A stretch of 64,000 bases of DNA, from contig NZ_AP022612.1 in NCBI RefSeq assembly GCF_010729895.1, positions 1,984,001 through 2,048,000 on the forward strand, written 5' to 3'. The notes below the pieces were generated by a model. The model saw nothing but the letters and a program-made list of their open reading frames with translations. It searched no databases and had not been told where the DNA came from. Origin of the DNA: Mycolicibacterium confluentis. GTDB taxonomy: Bacteria; Actinomycetota; Actinomycetes; Mycobacteriales; Mycobacteriaceae. Position numbers and translations under genes: made by a program. Numbering within the stretch: the stretch's first letter is position 1; every line of letters begins with the position of its first letter. Shown here in pieces: positions 49,083 through 58,025 of the stretch.

Positions 49083-49147
49083 CGCTATGCCCGGCAATCC
49101 GGGCTCCGAACGGTAATGTGGAGTCACCGAGTACACAGGAGGCAGCG

Positions 49148-49342
49148 ATGGCTCAGGAGCAGACCAAGCGCGGTGGTGGCGGCGGCGAAGACGACGATGT
49201 CACCCCCAGCACGGCCGCCGGCCAGGAGCGTCGCGAGAAGCTCGCCGAAGACACCGACGATCTGCTGGACGAGATCGATGACGTCCTCGAAGAGAACGCT
49301 GAGGACTTTGTGCGCGCGTACGTCCAAAAGGGCGGACAGTGA
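49148..49342 (+). CDS. pup: Prokaryotic ubiquitin-like protein Pup
   Basis: A 64-residue intrinsically disordered modifier. It begins [17 protein letters not shown], has the Mpa-binding helix around residues 21-51 ([20 protein letters not shown]) and ends in GGQ, the form that Dop must deamidate to GGE before PafA attaches it to lysines. CACAGGAGG supplies the ribosome site. A TAATGT at 49114 could be its own promoter -10. The stop overlaps the prcB start (GTGA). No pafA is found in the window. Confidence 0.98.
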   Translation: MAQEQTKRGGGGGEDDDVTPSTAAGQERREKLAEDTDDLLDEIDDVLEENAEDFVRAYVQKGGQ

Positions 49343-50220
49343 CCTGGCCGAACGATCGTCTGCCCGGCCCTTCCTTCAACTCCCTCTCCGACCTCTCGTC
49401 GTTCTCCGACTTTCTGCGGCGGCAGGCTCCTGACCTGCTGCCCAACGTGCGGGACGGCGTCGGATCGGGCGCGGATCTGCCGCACGGCACCACGATCGTC
49501 GCCCTGAAGTACCCCGGCGGCGTCCTCATTGCGGGGGACCGGCGCTCGACCCAGGGCAACATGATCGCCGGGCGCGACGTGCAGAAGGTCTACATCACTG
49601 ATGACTACACCGCGACGGGCATCGCGGGCACGGCCGCCATCGCGGTCGAGTTCGCCCGGTTGTATGCCGTGGAACTCGAGCATTACGAGAAGCTCGAAGG
49701 TGTCGCGCTGACGTTCCCGGGCAAGGTCAATCGCCTGGCGACCATGGTGCGCGGCAACCTCGGTGCGGCCCTGCAGGGGTTCATCGCGCTGCCGCTGCTG
49801 GTGGGATACGACCTCGATGATCCGAACCCCCAGGGCGCGGGCCGCATCGTGTCGTTCGACGCCGCGGGTGGTTGGCACATCGAGGTCGAGGGTTTCCAGT
49901 CGGTGGGCTCCGGTTCACTGTTTGCGAAGTCGTCGATGAAGAAGATGTATTCGCGCGTCCGCGATGCTGATTCGGCGCTCGCCGTGGCGATTGAGGCGCT
50001 GTACGACGCTGCCGACGACGACTCGGCCACCGGTGGCCCGGATCTGGTGCGCGGCATCTTTCCGACCGCCGTGACCATCGGCGCCGAGGGAGCCGAGGAC
50101 GTGCCTGAGGACCGGATCGAGCAGTTGGCCCGTGAGGTGATCGCAGGCCGGTCGCGGGCCGACACGTTCGGTCCGGACGACAGCTCCAACATCAACGCAG
50201 CGCCGCGGGGTGACGCATGA
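49339..50220 (+). CDS. prcB: Proteasome subunit beta
   Basis: A 293-residue proteolytic core subunit. A 50-residue propeptide ends at His-Gly, and the mature chain begins [11 protein letters not shown] with nucleophile Thr51. Asp-Arg-Arg ([10 protein letters not shown]) and the S1 loop follow. The beta rings of 14 subunits do the peptide cleavage. GTG start overlaps the pup stop. Its own stop overlaps the prcA start (ATGA). Confidence 0.97.
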   Translation: MTWPNDRLPGPSFNSLSDLSSFSDFLRRQAPDLLPNVRDGVGSGADLPHGTTIVALKYPGGVLIAGDRRSTQGNMIAGRDVQKVYITDDYTATGIAGTAAIAVEFARLYAVELEHYEKLEGVALTFPGKVNRLATMVRGNLGAALQGFIALPLLVGYDLDDPNPQGAGRIVSFDAAGGWHIEVEGFQSVGSGSLFAKSSMKKMYSRVRDADSALAVAIEALYDAADDDSATGGPDLVRGIFPTAVTIGAEGAEDVPEDRIEQLAREVIAGRSRADTFGPDDSSNINAAPRGDA

Positions 50221-50942
50221 GCTTTCCGTATTTCATTTCGCCCGAACAGGCGATGCGGGAGCGCAGCGAACTCGCCCGTAAGGGCATCGCCCGTGGCCGC
50301 AGCGTGGTGGTACTGGTCTATGACCAGGGTGTGCTGTTCGTCGCGGAGAACCCGTCGCGGTCCCTGCAGAAGGTCAGCGAGTTGTACGACCGCATCGGTT
50401 TCGCCGCGGTCGGCCGATTCAACGAGTTCGACAACCTGCGCCGCGGTGGCATCCAGTTCGCCGACACCAAGGGTTACGCCTACGACCGACGTGACGTCAC
50501 GGGCCGGCAGTTGGCCAACGTGTACGCGAACACCCTCGGCTCGATCTTCACCGAGCAGGCCAAGCCCTACGAGGTCGAACTCTGCGTGGCCGAGGTGGCG
50601 CACCACGGCGAGACCCGGGCGCCCGAGCTGTACCGGATCACCTACGACGGGTCCATCGCCGATGAACCGCAGTTCGTCGTGATGGGTGGCACCACCGAGC
50701 CGATCGCCGTCGCGCTCAAGGACACCTACACCGAGAACCCGACGCTGGCCGACGCCGTGACCATCGCGGTCAACGCCCTGCAGTCCGCGGGCAACGGCGA
50801 GCCACGCGTGTTGGGCCCGGCCACTCTGGAGGTGGCGGTCCTCGACGCGAATCGGCCTCGTCGCGCGTTCCGCCGGATCACCGGTGCGGCGCTGGAGGAA
50901 CTCCTGCCCGTGGCGGAACCGCCGGCAGAGTCCAAAGAGTGA
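50217..50942 (+). CDS. prcA: Proteasome subunit alpha
   Basis: A 241-residue outer-ring subunit. The N-terminal segment [20 protein letters not shown] forms the gate that Mpa opens; the rest is the NTN-hydrolase fold without an active Thr. It is translationally coupled to prcB. After it the usual mycobacterial downstream genes are absent and a succinate dehydrogenase operon follows 78 bp later. Confidence 0.97.
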   Translation: MSFPYFISPEQAMRERSELARKGIARGRSVVVLVYDQGVLFVAENPSRSLQKVSELYDRIGFAAVGRFNEFDNLRRGGIQFADTKGYAYDRRDVTGRQLANVYANTLGSIFTEQAKPYEVELCVAEVAHHGETRAPELYRITYDGSIADEPQFVVMGGTTEPIAVALKDTYTENPTLADAVTIAVNALQSAGNGEPRVLGPATLEVAVLDANRPRRAFRRITGAALEELLPVAEPPAESKE

Positions 50943-51020
50943 CCGCAACGGCCATTCGGCCCGCTCGCCGTAAAGACGCGGAGTAGTTTCACCGCTACGT
51001 TCTGACGTTCGGGGGCCCAG

Positions 51021-51791
51021 ATGACATCGGCGGTCGACAGCTCAGGATCCGCCGACGCCGCCGATGCGGGTCATGAGGTGCCACGGCAGCCGGCCGGGCA
51101 ACGGGCGGGCTGGCAGCCGCGGGTGCCCCTCTCGACGGTGACCCTCAAGCTGGTGATGGCGTTCACCGGGATCGTCTTCGCGCTGTTCGTGCTGGTGCAC
51201 ATGATCGGCAACCTCAAGGCGTACACCGGTGCCGCGCACTTCGACGATTACGCGCACTGGCTGCGCACCCTGGGGGAGCCGCTGCTGCCGTACGAGGGTG
51301 CGCTGTGGATCTTCCGGGTGGTGCTGCTGGCCTGCCTGCTCGCCCACGTCGGTGCCGCGGTGGTGCTCACCGTGCGGGGACGTCGGGCCCGCGGTGCGTT
51401 CCGGCGCACCGGGATGCGGTCGCTGCGGTCGTTCACCGGCCGCACGATGCTGGTGGGCGGCGTCGTGCTGCTGCTGTTCATCGTCTTTCACATCCTCGAT
51501 CTGACGGTGGGTGCCGCGCCCGCGGCCTCCGGTTCCTTCGCCTCGGGGCAGGCCTACGACAATCTCGTCGCGAGCTTCGACCGCCCCGCGGTCGCTCTGT
51601 TCTATTTCCTGGCGATGGCCGTCCTCGGCGCCCACTTGGCGCACGGACTGTGGACGGTTGTCAACGATCTGGGTGTCACCGGGCGCCGCACCCGGCAGGT
51701 CGGTGTGGCGGTGGGAGGTCTGCTGGCGCTGGCGGTCATGGTGGGGAATATGACCATTCCGGTGGCCGTGCAGTTGGGCGCGGTGCGATGA
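51021..51791 (+). CDS. Succinate dehydrogenase cytochrome b subunit (Sdh1 type)
   Basis: A 256-residue membrane anchor of the cytochrome b558 type with five hydrophobic segments and likely haem histidines in FVLVHMIGNLKAY, LAHVGAAVV, FIVFHILDLT and GAHLAHGLW. It carries quinone reduction in the membrane. A GGGGGCCC region precedes the ATG and TACGTT at 50996 may be the -10. It overlaps sdhA (ATGA). The three-gene layout resembles Rv0249c-Rv0247c. Confidence 0.88.
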   Translation: MTSAVDSSGSADAADAGHEVPRQPAGQRAGWQPRVPLSTVTLKLVMAFTGIVFALFVLVHMIGNLKAYTGAAHFDDYAHWLRTLGEPLLPYEGALWIFRVVLLACLLAHVGAAVVLTVRGRRARGAFRRTGMRSLRSFTGRTMLVGGVVLLLFIVFHILDLTVGAAPAASGSFASGQAYDNLVASFDRPAVALFYFLAMAVLGAHLAHGLWTVVNDLGVTGRRTRQVGVAVGGLLALAVMVGNMTIPVAVQLGAVR

Positions 51792-53731
51792 CCTCGCTCG
51801 AGTCGCGGTGGGGGGTGGGTGCCCCCTTGGCCGGCGGGGTTCCCCCGGGTGATCCGGCCACGGCCTGGGAACGACGCCTCCTGGACTACCGCCTTGTGAG
51901 TCCGTTGAACCGGCGGAAGTTCACGGTCATCGTGGTGGGTACCGGGCTGGCGGGTGCGGGGTGTGCGGCCGCGCTCGGTGAACTCGGCTATCACGTCGAA
52001 TGCTTCACGTTCCACGACGCTCCGCGGCGCGCGCACAGTGTCGCAGCGCAGGGCGGCATCAACGCGGCACGTGGACGCAAGGTCGACAACGACAGCGTCG
52101 GGCGGTTCGTGAAGGACACCGTCAAGGGTGGCGACTTCCGCGGTCGCGAAGCCGACTGCTTCCGGTTGGCCCAGGAGTCGGCGCGCGTCATCGACCACAT
52201 GAATGCGATCGGTGCGCCGTTCGCCCGCGAGTACGGTGGCAGCCTGTCCACCCGCTCGTTCGGTGGCGTCCAGGTGTCACGGACTTACTACACCCGAGGC
52301 CAGACTGGACAGCAGCTCCAGATCGCCGCGAGTCAGGCGCTGCTGCGCCAGGTGCATGCGGGCAGCGTGAACCTGCACACGCGCACCGAGATGCTCGATC
52401 TGATCGTCGATCACGGGGTGGCACGCGGAATCGTCACGCGCCACCTGGTGACCGGTGAGGTGCGCGCCTGGACCGGCCATGCCGTGGTGCTGGCCACCGG
52501 CGGCTACGGCAACGTCTTCTATCGCTCGACGCTGGCCAAGAACTCCAATGCCAGCGCGACCTGGCGGGCCCACCTGCGTGGTGCGGTGTTCGCGTCACCG
52601 GCGTTCATCCAGTTCCATCCCACGGCGTTGCCGGTGAACTCGGAGTGGCAGTCGAAGACCATTCTGATGAGCGAGTCGCTGCGCAACGACGGCCGGATCT
52701 GGGTGCCGAAGAAGGCGGGGGATGAGCGGGCGCCCAACGACATTCCCGAGTCCGACCGGGACTACTACCTGGAACGGATGTATCCGTCCTACGGAAATCT
52801 GTCCCCGCGTGATGTGTCCTCGCGGGCCGCGCGCACGCAGATTGAGGCCGGCCGTGGGGTGGGCCTCTTGAAGAACAGCGTCTACCTCGACTTCCGGGAT
52901 GCGTTGGCGCGGTTGGGTCGAGACAAGATCGCGGAACGTTACGGCAACCTGTTCTCGATGTATCGCGATGCGACCGGCGAGGACCCGTATTCGGTGCCCA
53001 TGCGGATCGCCCCGGGAGCGCACTTCGCGATGGGTGGGTTGTGGACAGACTTCGACCAGATGTCCTCGGTACCTGGTCTTTTCGTGGCGGGGGAGGCCAG
53101 CTGGGCCTATCACGGCGCGAACCGGCTCGGCGCCAACTCGCTCCTGTCGGCGTGTGTCGACGGATGGTTCACACTGCCGTACTCGATTCCGAACTACCTT
53201 GCCGGGCAGTTGGGGACCGCACCGCTGGCCCTCGACGCCCCGGCCGTGACGGCGGCGCTCACCGAAACGACCGTGCGGGTGCAGACGCTGCTGGACATCG
53301 GCGGCAGCCAGGGCCCGGACCGTTTCCACCGCAGGCTCGGGGAGATCCTCTACCGCGGATGTGGGGTGTCCCGGTCGGCCGCCGGGCTGACGGCGGCGAT
53401 CGCTGAGATCGATGACCTGACTGCGGACTTCTGGGCCGACCTGCGGGTCGCCGGAACCGGTGCACAGTTCAACCAGGAACTCGAAAAGGCGGGCCGGGTG
53501 GCCGATTACCTCGGACTGGCGCGCTTGATGTGCATCGACGCCTTGGATCGCGACGAGTCGTGCGGTGCGCACTTCCGGGTGGAGCATCAGACCTCCGACG
53601 GGGAGGCACAGCGAGACGACGAGCACTGGTGTTTCGTCTCGGGGTGGCAGCACAGTGCCGACGGGCCGGTTCGTCGTGCTGAACCGCTGACGTTCTCGGC
53701 AGTGCCGCTGCAGACGAGGAATTACGCATGA
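51788..53731 (+). CDS. sdhA: Succinate dehydrogenase / fumarate reductase flavoprotein subunit (Sdh1 type)
   Basis: A 647-residue FAD subunit. FAD-binding VVGTGLAGAGCAAALGE (49-66) is followed by AHSVAAQGGINAA with the covalent FAD His83, then the active-site stretches HPTALP, GAHFAMGG and ANRLGANSL. Size matches mycobacterial Sdh1 SdhA (about 646). It oxidises succinate to fumarate, or the reverse at low oxygen. Coupled to both neighbours by ATGA overlaps. Confidence 0.95.
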   Translation: MTSLESRWGVGAPLAGGVPPGDPATAWERRLLDYRLVSPLNRRKFTVIVVGTGLAGAGCAAALGELGYHVECFTFHDAPRRAHSVAAQGGINAARGRKVDNDSVGRFVKDTVKGGDFRGREADCFRLAQESARVIDHMNAIGAPFAREYGGSLSTRSFGGVQVSRTYYTRGQTGQQLQIAASQALLRQVHAGSVNLHTRTEMLDLIVDHGVARGIVTRHLVTGEVRAWTGHAVVLATGGYGNVFYRSTLAKNSNASATWRAHLRGAVFASPAFIQFHPTALPVNSEWQSKTILMSESLRNDGRIWVPKKAGDERAPNDIPESDRDYYLERMYPSYGNLSPRDVSSRAARTQIEAGRGVGLLKNSVYLDFRDALARLGRDKIAERYGNLFSMYRDATGEDPYSVPMRIAPGAHFAMGGLWTDFDQMSSVPGLFVAGEASWAYHGANRLGANSLLSACVDGWFTLPYSIPNYLAGQLGTAPLALDAPAVTAALTETTVRVQTLLDIGGSQGPDRFHRRLGEILYRGCGVSRSAAGLTAAIAEIDDLTADFWADLRVAGTGAQFNQELEKAGRVADYLGLARLMCIDALDRDESCGAHFRVEHQTSDGEAQRDDEHWCFVSGWQHSADGPVRRAEPLTFSAVPLQTRNYA

Positions 53732-54477
53732 GGTTGACGCTGGAGATCTGGCGACAGGCCGACGCCTCGTCTGCCGGCCGCTACGAGTCGTACACGGTCG
53801 ACGACGCGACTCCGGAGATGTCGCTGCTCGAACTGCTCGACCGACTCAACGATGCCCTGGTGGCCGACGGCCGGGATCCGGTGGCCTTCGATTCCGACTG
53901 CCGCGAAGGAGTGTGCGGATCCTGCGGGATCACGGTCGATGGTCGCCCGCATGGGCCACTCCTCAACACGCCGTCGTGCCGTCAGCACGTTCGATCCTTT
54001 TCCGATGGCGCTCGAGTCCGGCTCGAGCCCTTCCGCTCGGCGGCCTATCCGGTAATCCGTGACCTGGTGGTCGACCGTTCGGCGTTGGATCGCATGATCA
54101 CCAGTGGCGGCTATGTGGCGGTGGACGCCGGCACTGCCGGGGATGCCGACGCCGAACCCCTGCCCCACGAGGACGCCGAGTACGCGTTGGACTTCGCGGC
54201 GTGTATCGGGTGCGGCGCCTGCGTCGCGGCATGCCCGAACGGGGCCGCCCATCTGTACGCGGGTGCCAAGCTCCTGCACTTGGGGACGGTGACACGCGGT
54301 CGTCAGGAGCGCGGACGTCGCGCGGCAGCGCTGATCGCCCAGATGGACCAGGATTTCGGCCCCTGTTCCAGCTACGGCGAATGCTCCGCGGTGTGCCCGG
54401 AGAGCATTCCGTTGACCGCGGTGGCTGCGGTGAACCGTGAGGTTGTTCGGGCGCGCCTCCGAGGCAAACCCGACTGA
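53728..54477 (+). CDS. sdhB: Succinate dehydrogenase iron-sulfur subunit (Sdh1 type)
   Basis: A 249-residue electron-transfer subunit. The 2Fe-2S motif is CREGVCGSCG near residue 55, and the C-terminal part carries the 4Fe-4S motif CIGCGACVAACPNG and the cluster CSSYGECSAVCPESIPL. Size equals Sdh1 SdhB (248). The DASS transporter gene begins 17 bp after its stop. Confidence 0.95.
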   Translation: MRLTLEIWRQADASSAGRYESYTVDDATPEMSLLELLDRLNDALVADGRDPVAFDSDCREGVCGSCGITVDGRPHGPLLNTPSCRQHVRSFSDGARVRLEPFRSAAYPVIRDLVVDRSALDRMITSGGYVAVDAGTAGDADAEPLPHEDAEYALDFAACIGCGACVAACPNGAAHLYAGAKLLHLGTVTRGRQERGRRAAALIAQMDQDFGPCSSYGECSAVCPESIPLTAVAAVNREVVRARLRGKPD

Positions 54478-54494
54478 GGCATGGGGCGGGGGAT

Positions 54495-55913
54495 GTGAAC
54501 AGGCCGTGGCTGCCGTACCTGTGGAAGGCCGGCGTGCCCATCGCGGTCGCGGTCCTGGTCTACGTCCTCCCGGTGCCCGACGGCGTGGAACCCACGGGCA
54601 TGCGCATGCTCGGCATCTTCCTGGGCACGATCTTGGCGCTGATCCTGCAGCCCCTGCCGACCGGTTCGGTGGCGTTGATCGGCATGGCTGTGGCGATGCT
54701 GACGAAGACCGAGTCCGCGGCCAAAGCCTTGGCGGGCTTCGCCAATACAACGGTGTGGCTGATCGTCGCCGCGTTCTTCATCGCGGAGGGGTTTCTGCTG
54801 ACTGGGCTGGGCCGGCGGATCGCGCTGCTGTTCGTGACGCGCCTGGGGCGATCGACACTGGGGTTGTCGTACGGCATGGCGCTGACTGATCTGATCCTGG
54901 CACCGGCGACTCCGTCGAACACCGCGCGGTGCGGGGGTGTGGTGTTTCCCGTCGTGGCCTCGCTGAGCCAGCTCGAGGACTCCCATCCCGAGCCGGAGGA
55001 GTCGCGTAAACGGCTGGGAGCGTTTCTCACCCTGACCGCGCTGCAGGTCAACGTCGTCACCTCGGCGATGTTCCTGACCGCGATGGCGGGAAATCCGGTG
55101 GCCCAGGAGGCGGCCCGGAAGCTGGGCGTCGAGATTTCCTGGGGGAGATGGGCATTGGCCGCGATCGTGCCCGGCATCGTCAGTCTGGTGGCGGTGCCGT
55201 GGGTGATGTCGAAGATCTATCCGCCGACGATCAAGAAGACGCCCGATGCACCGCAGCAGGCGCGTGATCAGTTGCGGGAAGCGGGGCCGATGTCCCGCGG
55301 GGAATGGATCATGGCCGGGACGTTCGTACTGCTGCTGATCCTCTGGTGCCTGGGCAGCGTGGTGAAGATAGACGCCACGACGGCCGCTTTCGTCGGGATC
55401 GCGATCCTGTTGATCACCGGGGTGCTCAGCTGGAAGAACCTCGCGGACAACGCCTCGGCCTGGAGCACACTGGTGTTCTTCGGCGTACTGGTCGGAATGG
55501 CTTCAGAACTCAACGATTTGGGTGTCATCGACTGGATTGGCAACTCGGTGGCCGGATCGGTCGACGCACTGCCGTGGCTGGTCGCATTCGCGATCCTGAC
55601 GCTGGTCTATTTCTATTCGCACTATCTGTTCGCCTCCAACACCGCACACATCGTCGCGATGTACGCGGTGTTTGTCGGTGCCGCTATCGCGACCGGTGCT
55701 CCGCCGTTGTTTTCGGCGTTAGTGTTCGGATTCATCGGCAACCTCTTCGGTGGGTTGGCCCACTACTCCTCCGGCCCGGCGGGTGTGGTCTACGGCTCCG
55801 GGTACGTGAAGACCGCCGAGCTGTTCCGCATCGGTTTCGCCATCAGCATCGTCAACATCCTGATCTGGACGTTGATCGGCGGCGGCTGGATGAAGCTGAT
55901 CGGAATTTGGTGA
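54495..55913 (+). CDS. DASS-family divalent anion transporter (dicarboxylate/citrate)
   Basis: A 472-residue transporter with about 12 helices. Both substrate-site SNT motifs are present: LAPATPSNTARCGGVVFPV and YFYSHYLFASNTAHIVAMY. Members import C4-dicarboxylates, citrate or tartrate, mostly with sodium. Following sdhCAB on one transcript, it would bring in succinate or a related acid for the dehydrogenase. GTG 54495 is used. The last 195 bp lie antisense to the 3' end of the 13E12 gene. Confidence 0.9.
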   Translation: MNRPWLPYLWKAGVPIAVAVLVYVLPVPDGVEPTGMRMLGIFLGTILALILQPLPTGSVALIGMAVAMLTKTESAAKALAGFANTTVWLIVAAFFIAEGFLLTGLGRRIALLFVTRLGRSTLGLSYGMALTDLILAPATPSNTARCGGVVFPVVASLSQLEDSHPEPEESRKRLGAFLTLTALQVNVVTSAMFLTAMAGNPVAQEAARKLGVEISWGRWALAAIVPGIVSLVAVPWVMSKIYPPTIKKTPDAPQQARDQLREAGPMSRGEWIMAGTFVLLLILWCLGSVVKIDATTAAFVGIAILLITGVLSWKNLADNASAWSTLVFFGVLVGMASELNDLGVIDWIGNSVAGSVDALPWLVAFAILTLVYFYSHYLFASNTAHIVAMYAVFVGAAIATGAPPLFSALVFGFIGNLFGGLAHYSSGPAGVVYGSGYVKTAELFRIGFAISIVNILIWTLIGGGWMKLIGIW

Positions 55914-57467
55914 TCGGCTCGTATCCTGTTGCGCGCGTGCGCGTCTCATGAGCGCGGCCTCTTCGGAGGTGCGCGTGCGCTTCCGTGTCGGCATCTGCAG
56001 ACCCCGGTTGCCCACGGGTGCGGGTGTCTGCGTCGGCTGGACCGCTTCGGGCAGGGTTGCGGTGGTGGTGTCCCAGTGTGGGAACACGATGCGGCTGCCG
56101 GGGTGGGTGGTGTAGGTGTGGCCGGTCGGTGCAGTCCAGACGATGGTGCCGTCGGGATGCTGAACGTCCGACCAGCCCTGCTCATCGGTCCAGAATGTCT
56201 TGAGCAGGTGGTTCTTTCGGCACAGGCAGCGAAGGTTCGACGGGTGTGTCGGACCGGTTGGGTAGGCGATCGCATGGTCGATGTCGCAGAACTGCGCCGG
56301 GGTGGTGCAGCCGGGAAATCGGCAGAACATGTCCCGGTTGCGGACGAACGCCGCCAACGCCGCTGAGGGGCGGTAGCCGGGTTCGGGGTCTGTGGGTGGG
56401 GGTCTCATCGGTTTGACGGGGGCACCGTTGATCAACAGCTCTTCCAGTAACGGCTGGGGCACGATGCCGCCGCCCTGCAACACCGCCGCAGGCCGCCGGG
56501 ACGGCGCGGACGGCGCTATGGGGATTTCGGGTGGTGCCGGCGGCGTTGCGGAGGTGTCGGCTGCCGGGGAACCAGCCTGGCCGCCGGCTGGTGACTCGAC
56601 CTCGGTGCCGGCAGTCGAGCCTGTGGGCGTCTTGGTGGCCGTCTTGGCCGCGGCAATGTTGTTGCGGGCAGCGGTGATCGCCCGTTCATCGGCCAGCACA
56701 TAAATCACCGCCGCACTGCGGCTCGGCGTCACCTTGGCGCCGACGCACTCCGGATTGCCGCAGCGGCACGTCAGGGGTCCGGACTCGGCAGCTATCGCCC
56801 CTATGGCATCGGAACGGCGTTCGCCGGCGTTTCGCGGGTCATCGGCACACAGGTGGCGGGTGAGCTCGGCGAAACGTTTCTTGATCAGCGCAGCGTCGGT
56901 CTTGAGGAGCCGTCCCCACATCGAGCAGGTCCCGGTTTCGTCCTCGGGCTTGCCGAACTGCACATCCCGACCCCGGGCGGCGGCTTCGAAGGCGTCCAGG
57001 GCATCGGGATCGTATTCGGCGAGCACTTTGTCGATCGCCTGATCCAACTGGGCATCCGACATCACGCCCCACCGCCTGGCCGCAAGGGCGAGCTCACCGT
57101 CGATGGCCGCCATCGGTTCGTCGTCGATCACCATGCGGGTGCGCCAGCAGATGGTCGAGGCGGTGCGCGCGGTGATCGTCCCGGCCTGCAGCAGCGTGAA
57201 GACCCGAGGCAGGCGGGTGTGCAGGGCTTGGGCCATGTGCATCTGACCGGAGGCTTTGCGGCCGCTGATGTTCAACGCGGCGCCGATTTCGGCCGCGCAG
57301 GCATCCCAGGTGTCACAAGCCCACAGGGCGCGCTCGTCCTCATCAGCGACCCGCAACTCCATCAACGCATGGATCGCAGCCAACCGACCCGCCGCGGCAG
57401 TCGCCTCCGCCCGTGCGAAACCACTGATCGCGGAGACGACAGCCACATCGTCCTCCGCATCAAACAT
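55719..57467 (-). CDS. 13E12-family HNH endonuclease domain protein (DUF222)
   Basis: A 582-residue protein with an N-terminal DUF222 domain (about 10-250) and a C-terminal HNH nuclease (CRFPGCTTPAQFCDIDHAIAY, then NLRCLCRKNHLLK). Family members are abundant in mycobacteria and are linked with prophage-like sites; several M. tuberculosis copies are LexA-regulated. A proline- and serine-rich linker sits between the domains. ATG 57467 is favoured over 57479 because a LexA-like box covers 57472-57487. After the usual MPTRKRTRT tail, the frame runs about 65 codons antisense through the DASS gene instead of ending, so the native stop may be lost. Confidence 0.85.
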   Translation of the reverse strand: MFDAEDDVAVVSAISGFARAEATAAAGRLAAIHALMELRVADEDERALWACDTWDACAAEIGAALNISGRKASGQMHMAQALHTRLPRVFTLLQAGTITARTASTICWRTRMVIDDEPMAAIDGELALAARRWGVMSDAQLDQAIDKVLAEYDPDALDAFEAAARGRDVQFGKPEDETGTCSMWGRLLKTDAALIKKRFAELTRHLCADDPRNAGERRSDAIGAIAAESGPLTCRCGNPECVGAKVTPSRSAAVIYVLADERAITAARNNIAAAKTATKTPTGSTAGTEVESPAGGQAGSPAADTSATPPAPPEIPIAPSAPSRRPAAVLQGGGIVPQPLLEELLINGAPVKPMRPPPTDPEPGYRPSAALAAFVRNRDMFCRFPGCTTPAQFCDIDHAIAYPTGPTHPSNLRCLCRKNHLLKTFWTDEQGWSDVQHPDGTIVWTAPTGHTYTTHPGSRIVFPHWDTTTATLPEAVQPTQTPAPVGNRGLQMPTRKRTRTSEEAALMRRARAQQDTSRSPNSDQLHPAAADQRPDQDVDDADGETDAEQLGGLHVPGAVDHTRRAGGVVGQPTEEVADESEH

Positions 57468-57471
57468 CAGT

Positions 57472-57487
57472 TCGCACATACGTTCGA
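57472..57487 (-). promoter_or_regulatory. LexA (SOS) box at the 13E12 gene
   Basis: On the minus strand the sequence is TCGAAC-GTAT-GTGCGA. The mycobacterial SOS box is TCGAAC-N4-GTTCGA, so 11 of 12 defined bases match. It lies 5 bp upstream of the favoured start codon, as in M. tuberculosis 13E12 genes reported to be LexA targets. Confidence 0.6.
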
Positions 57488-57600
57488 TTGTTGTCGTTCG
57501 GCAACCCCGCCGCCACGCCGATCACCCCGCCTGTGGATGAAGTCGCAACTGTGAATAACTTCCGCCGGGACACCCCCGCGAGATGCCCGAAGATCAAAGG

Positions 57601-57929
57601 ATGGACATCGCCAAGCGGGCCAACATCTACGCGGCCGTGGCGCTCGTGGTTCTCCTGAGCGCGGCGGCACTGCTGTACCCGTGGCCAGCAGCAGTGTGTT
57701 GACGGCAAATCTGATGGATGGGCAGTACCCCTCGGGGGCTGACGCGGTCATGCCGCAGACACTGATCGTCGTCAGCATCGTGGCCGCTCTCCTCGGCTGC
57801 GTGACCCTGGGCAAAGCGGCGGCCACACAGAGGACCGGGCTTGTGCTGGCGGCGACTGCGCTGGCGATGTGCCTGCTTCTGTTCTACGGCCCGGCGGCGG
57901 TGTTCCTGTGCGTCGTCGCCTTCGGATGA
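57601..57929 (+). pseudogene. Small membrane protein gene, probably frameshifted
   Basis: Two reading frames seem to form one protein. The first (57601-57702) begins ATG after AAAGG and encodes a 33-residue piece with one membrane helix (AAVALVVLLSAAALLYPW). The second, from about 57681, continues with a linker (GQYPSGADAV) and two more helices (TLIVVSIVAALLGCVTL and LVLAATALAMCLLLFYG). Joining them needs a -1 shift between 57603 and 57702. It could be a sequence error, a decayed gene or true frameshifting. If only the second frame is real, it starts at GTG 57681. Confidence 0.4.
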
Positions 57930-58025
57930 CGGACGCGAACCGCAGCGCGAGACGCCTACGGCAGCGCGACAGCCCTGCAGTCCCACGGCGCTAGCCTGGA
58001 AAAGGGTCGGTCTGGGAGGTCGACA

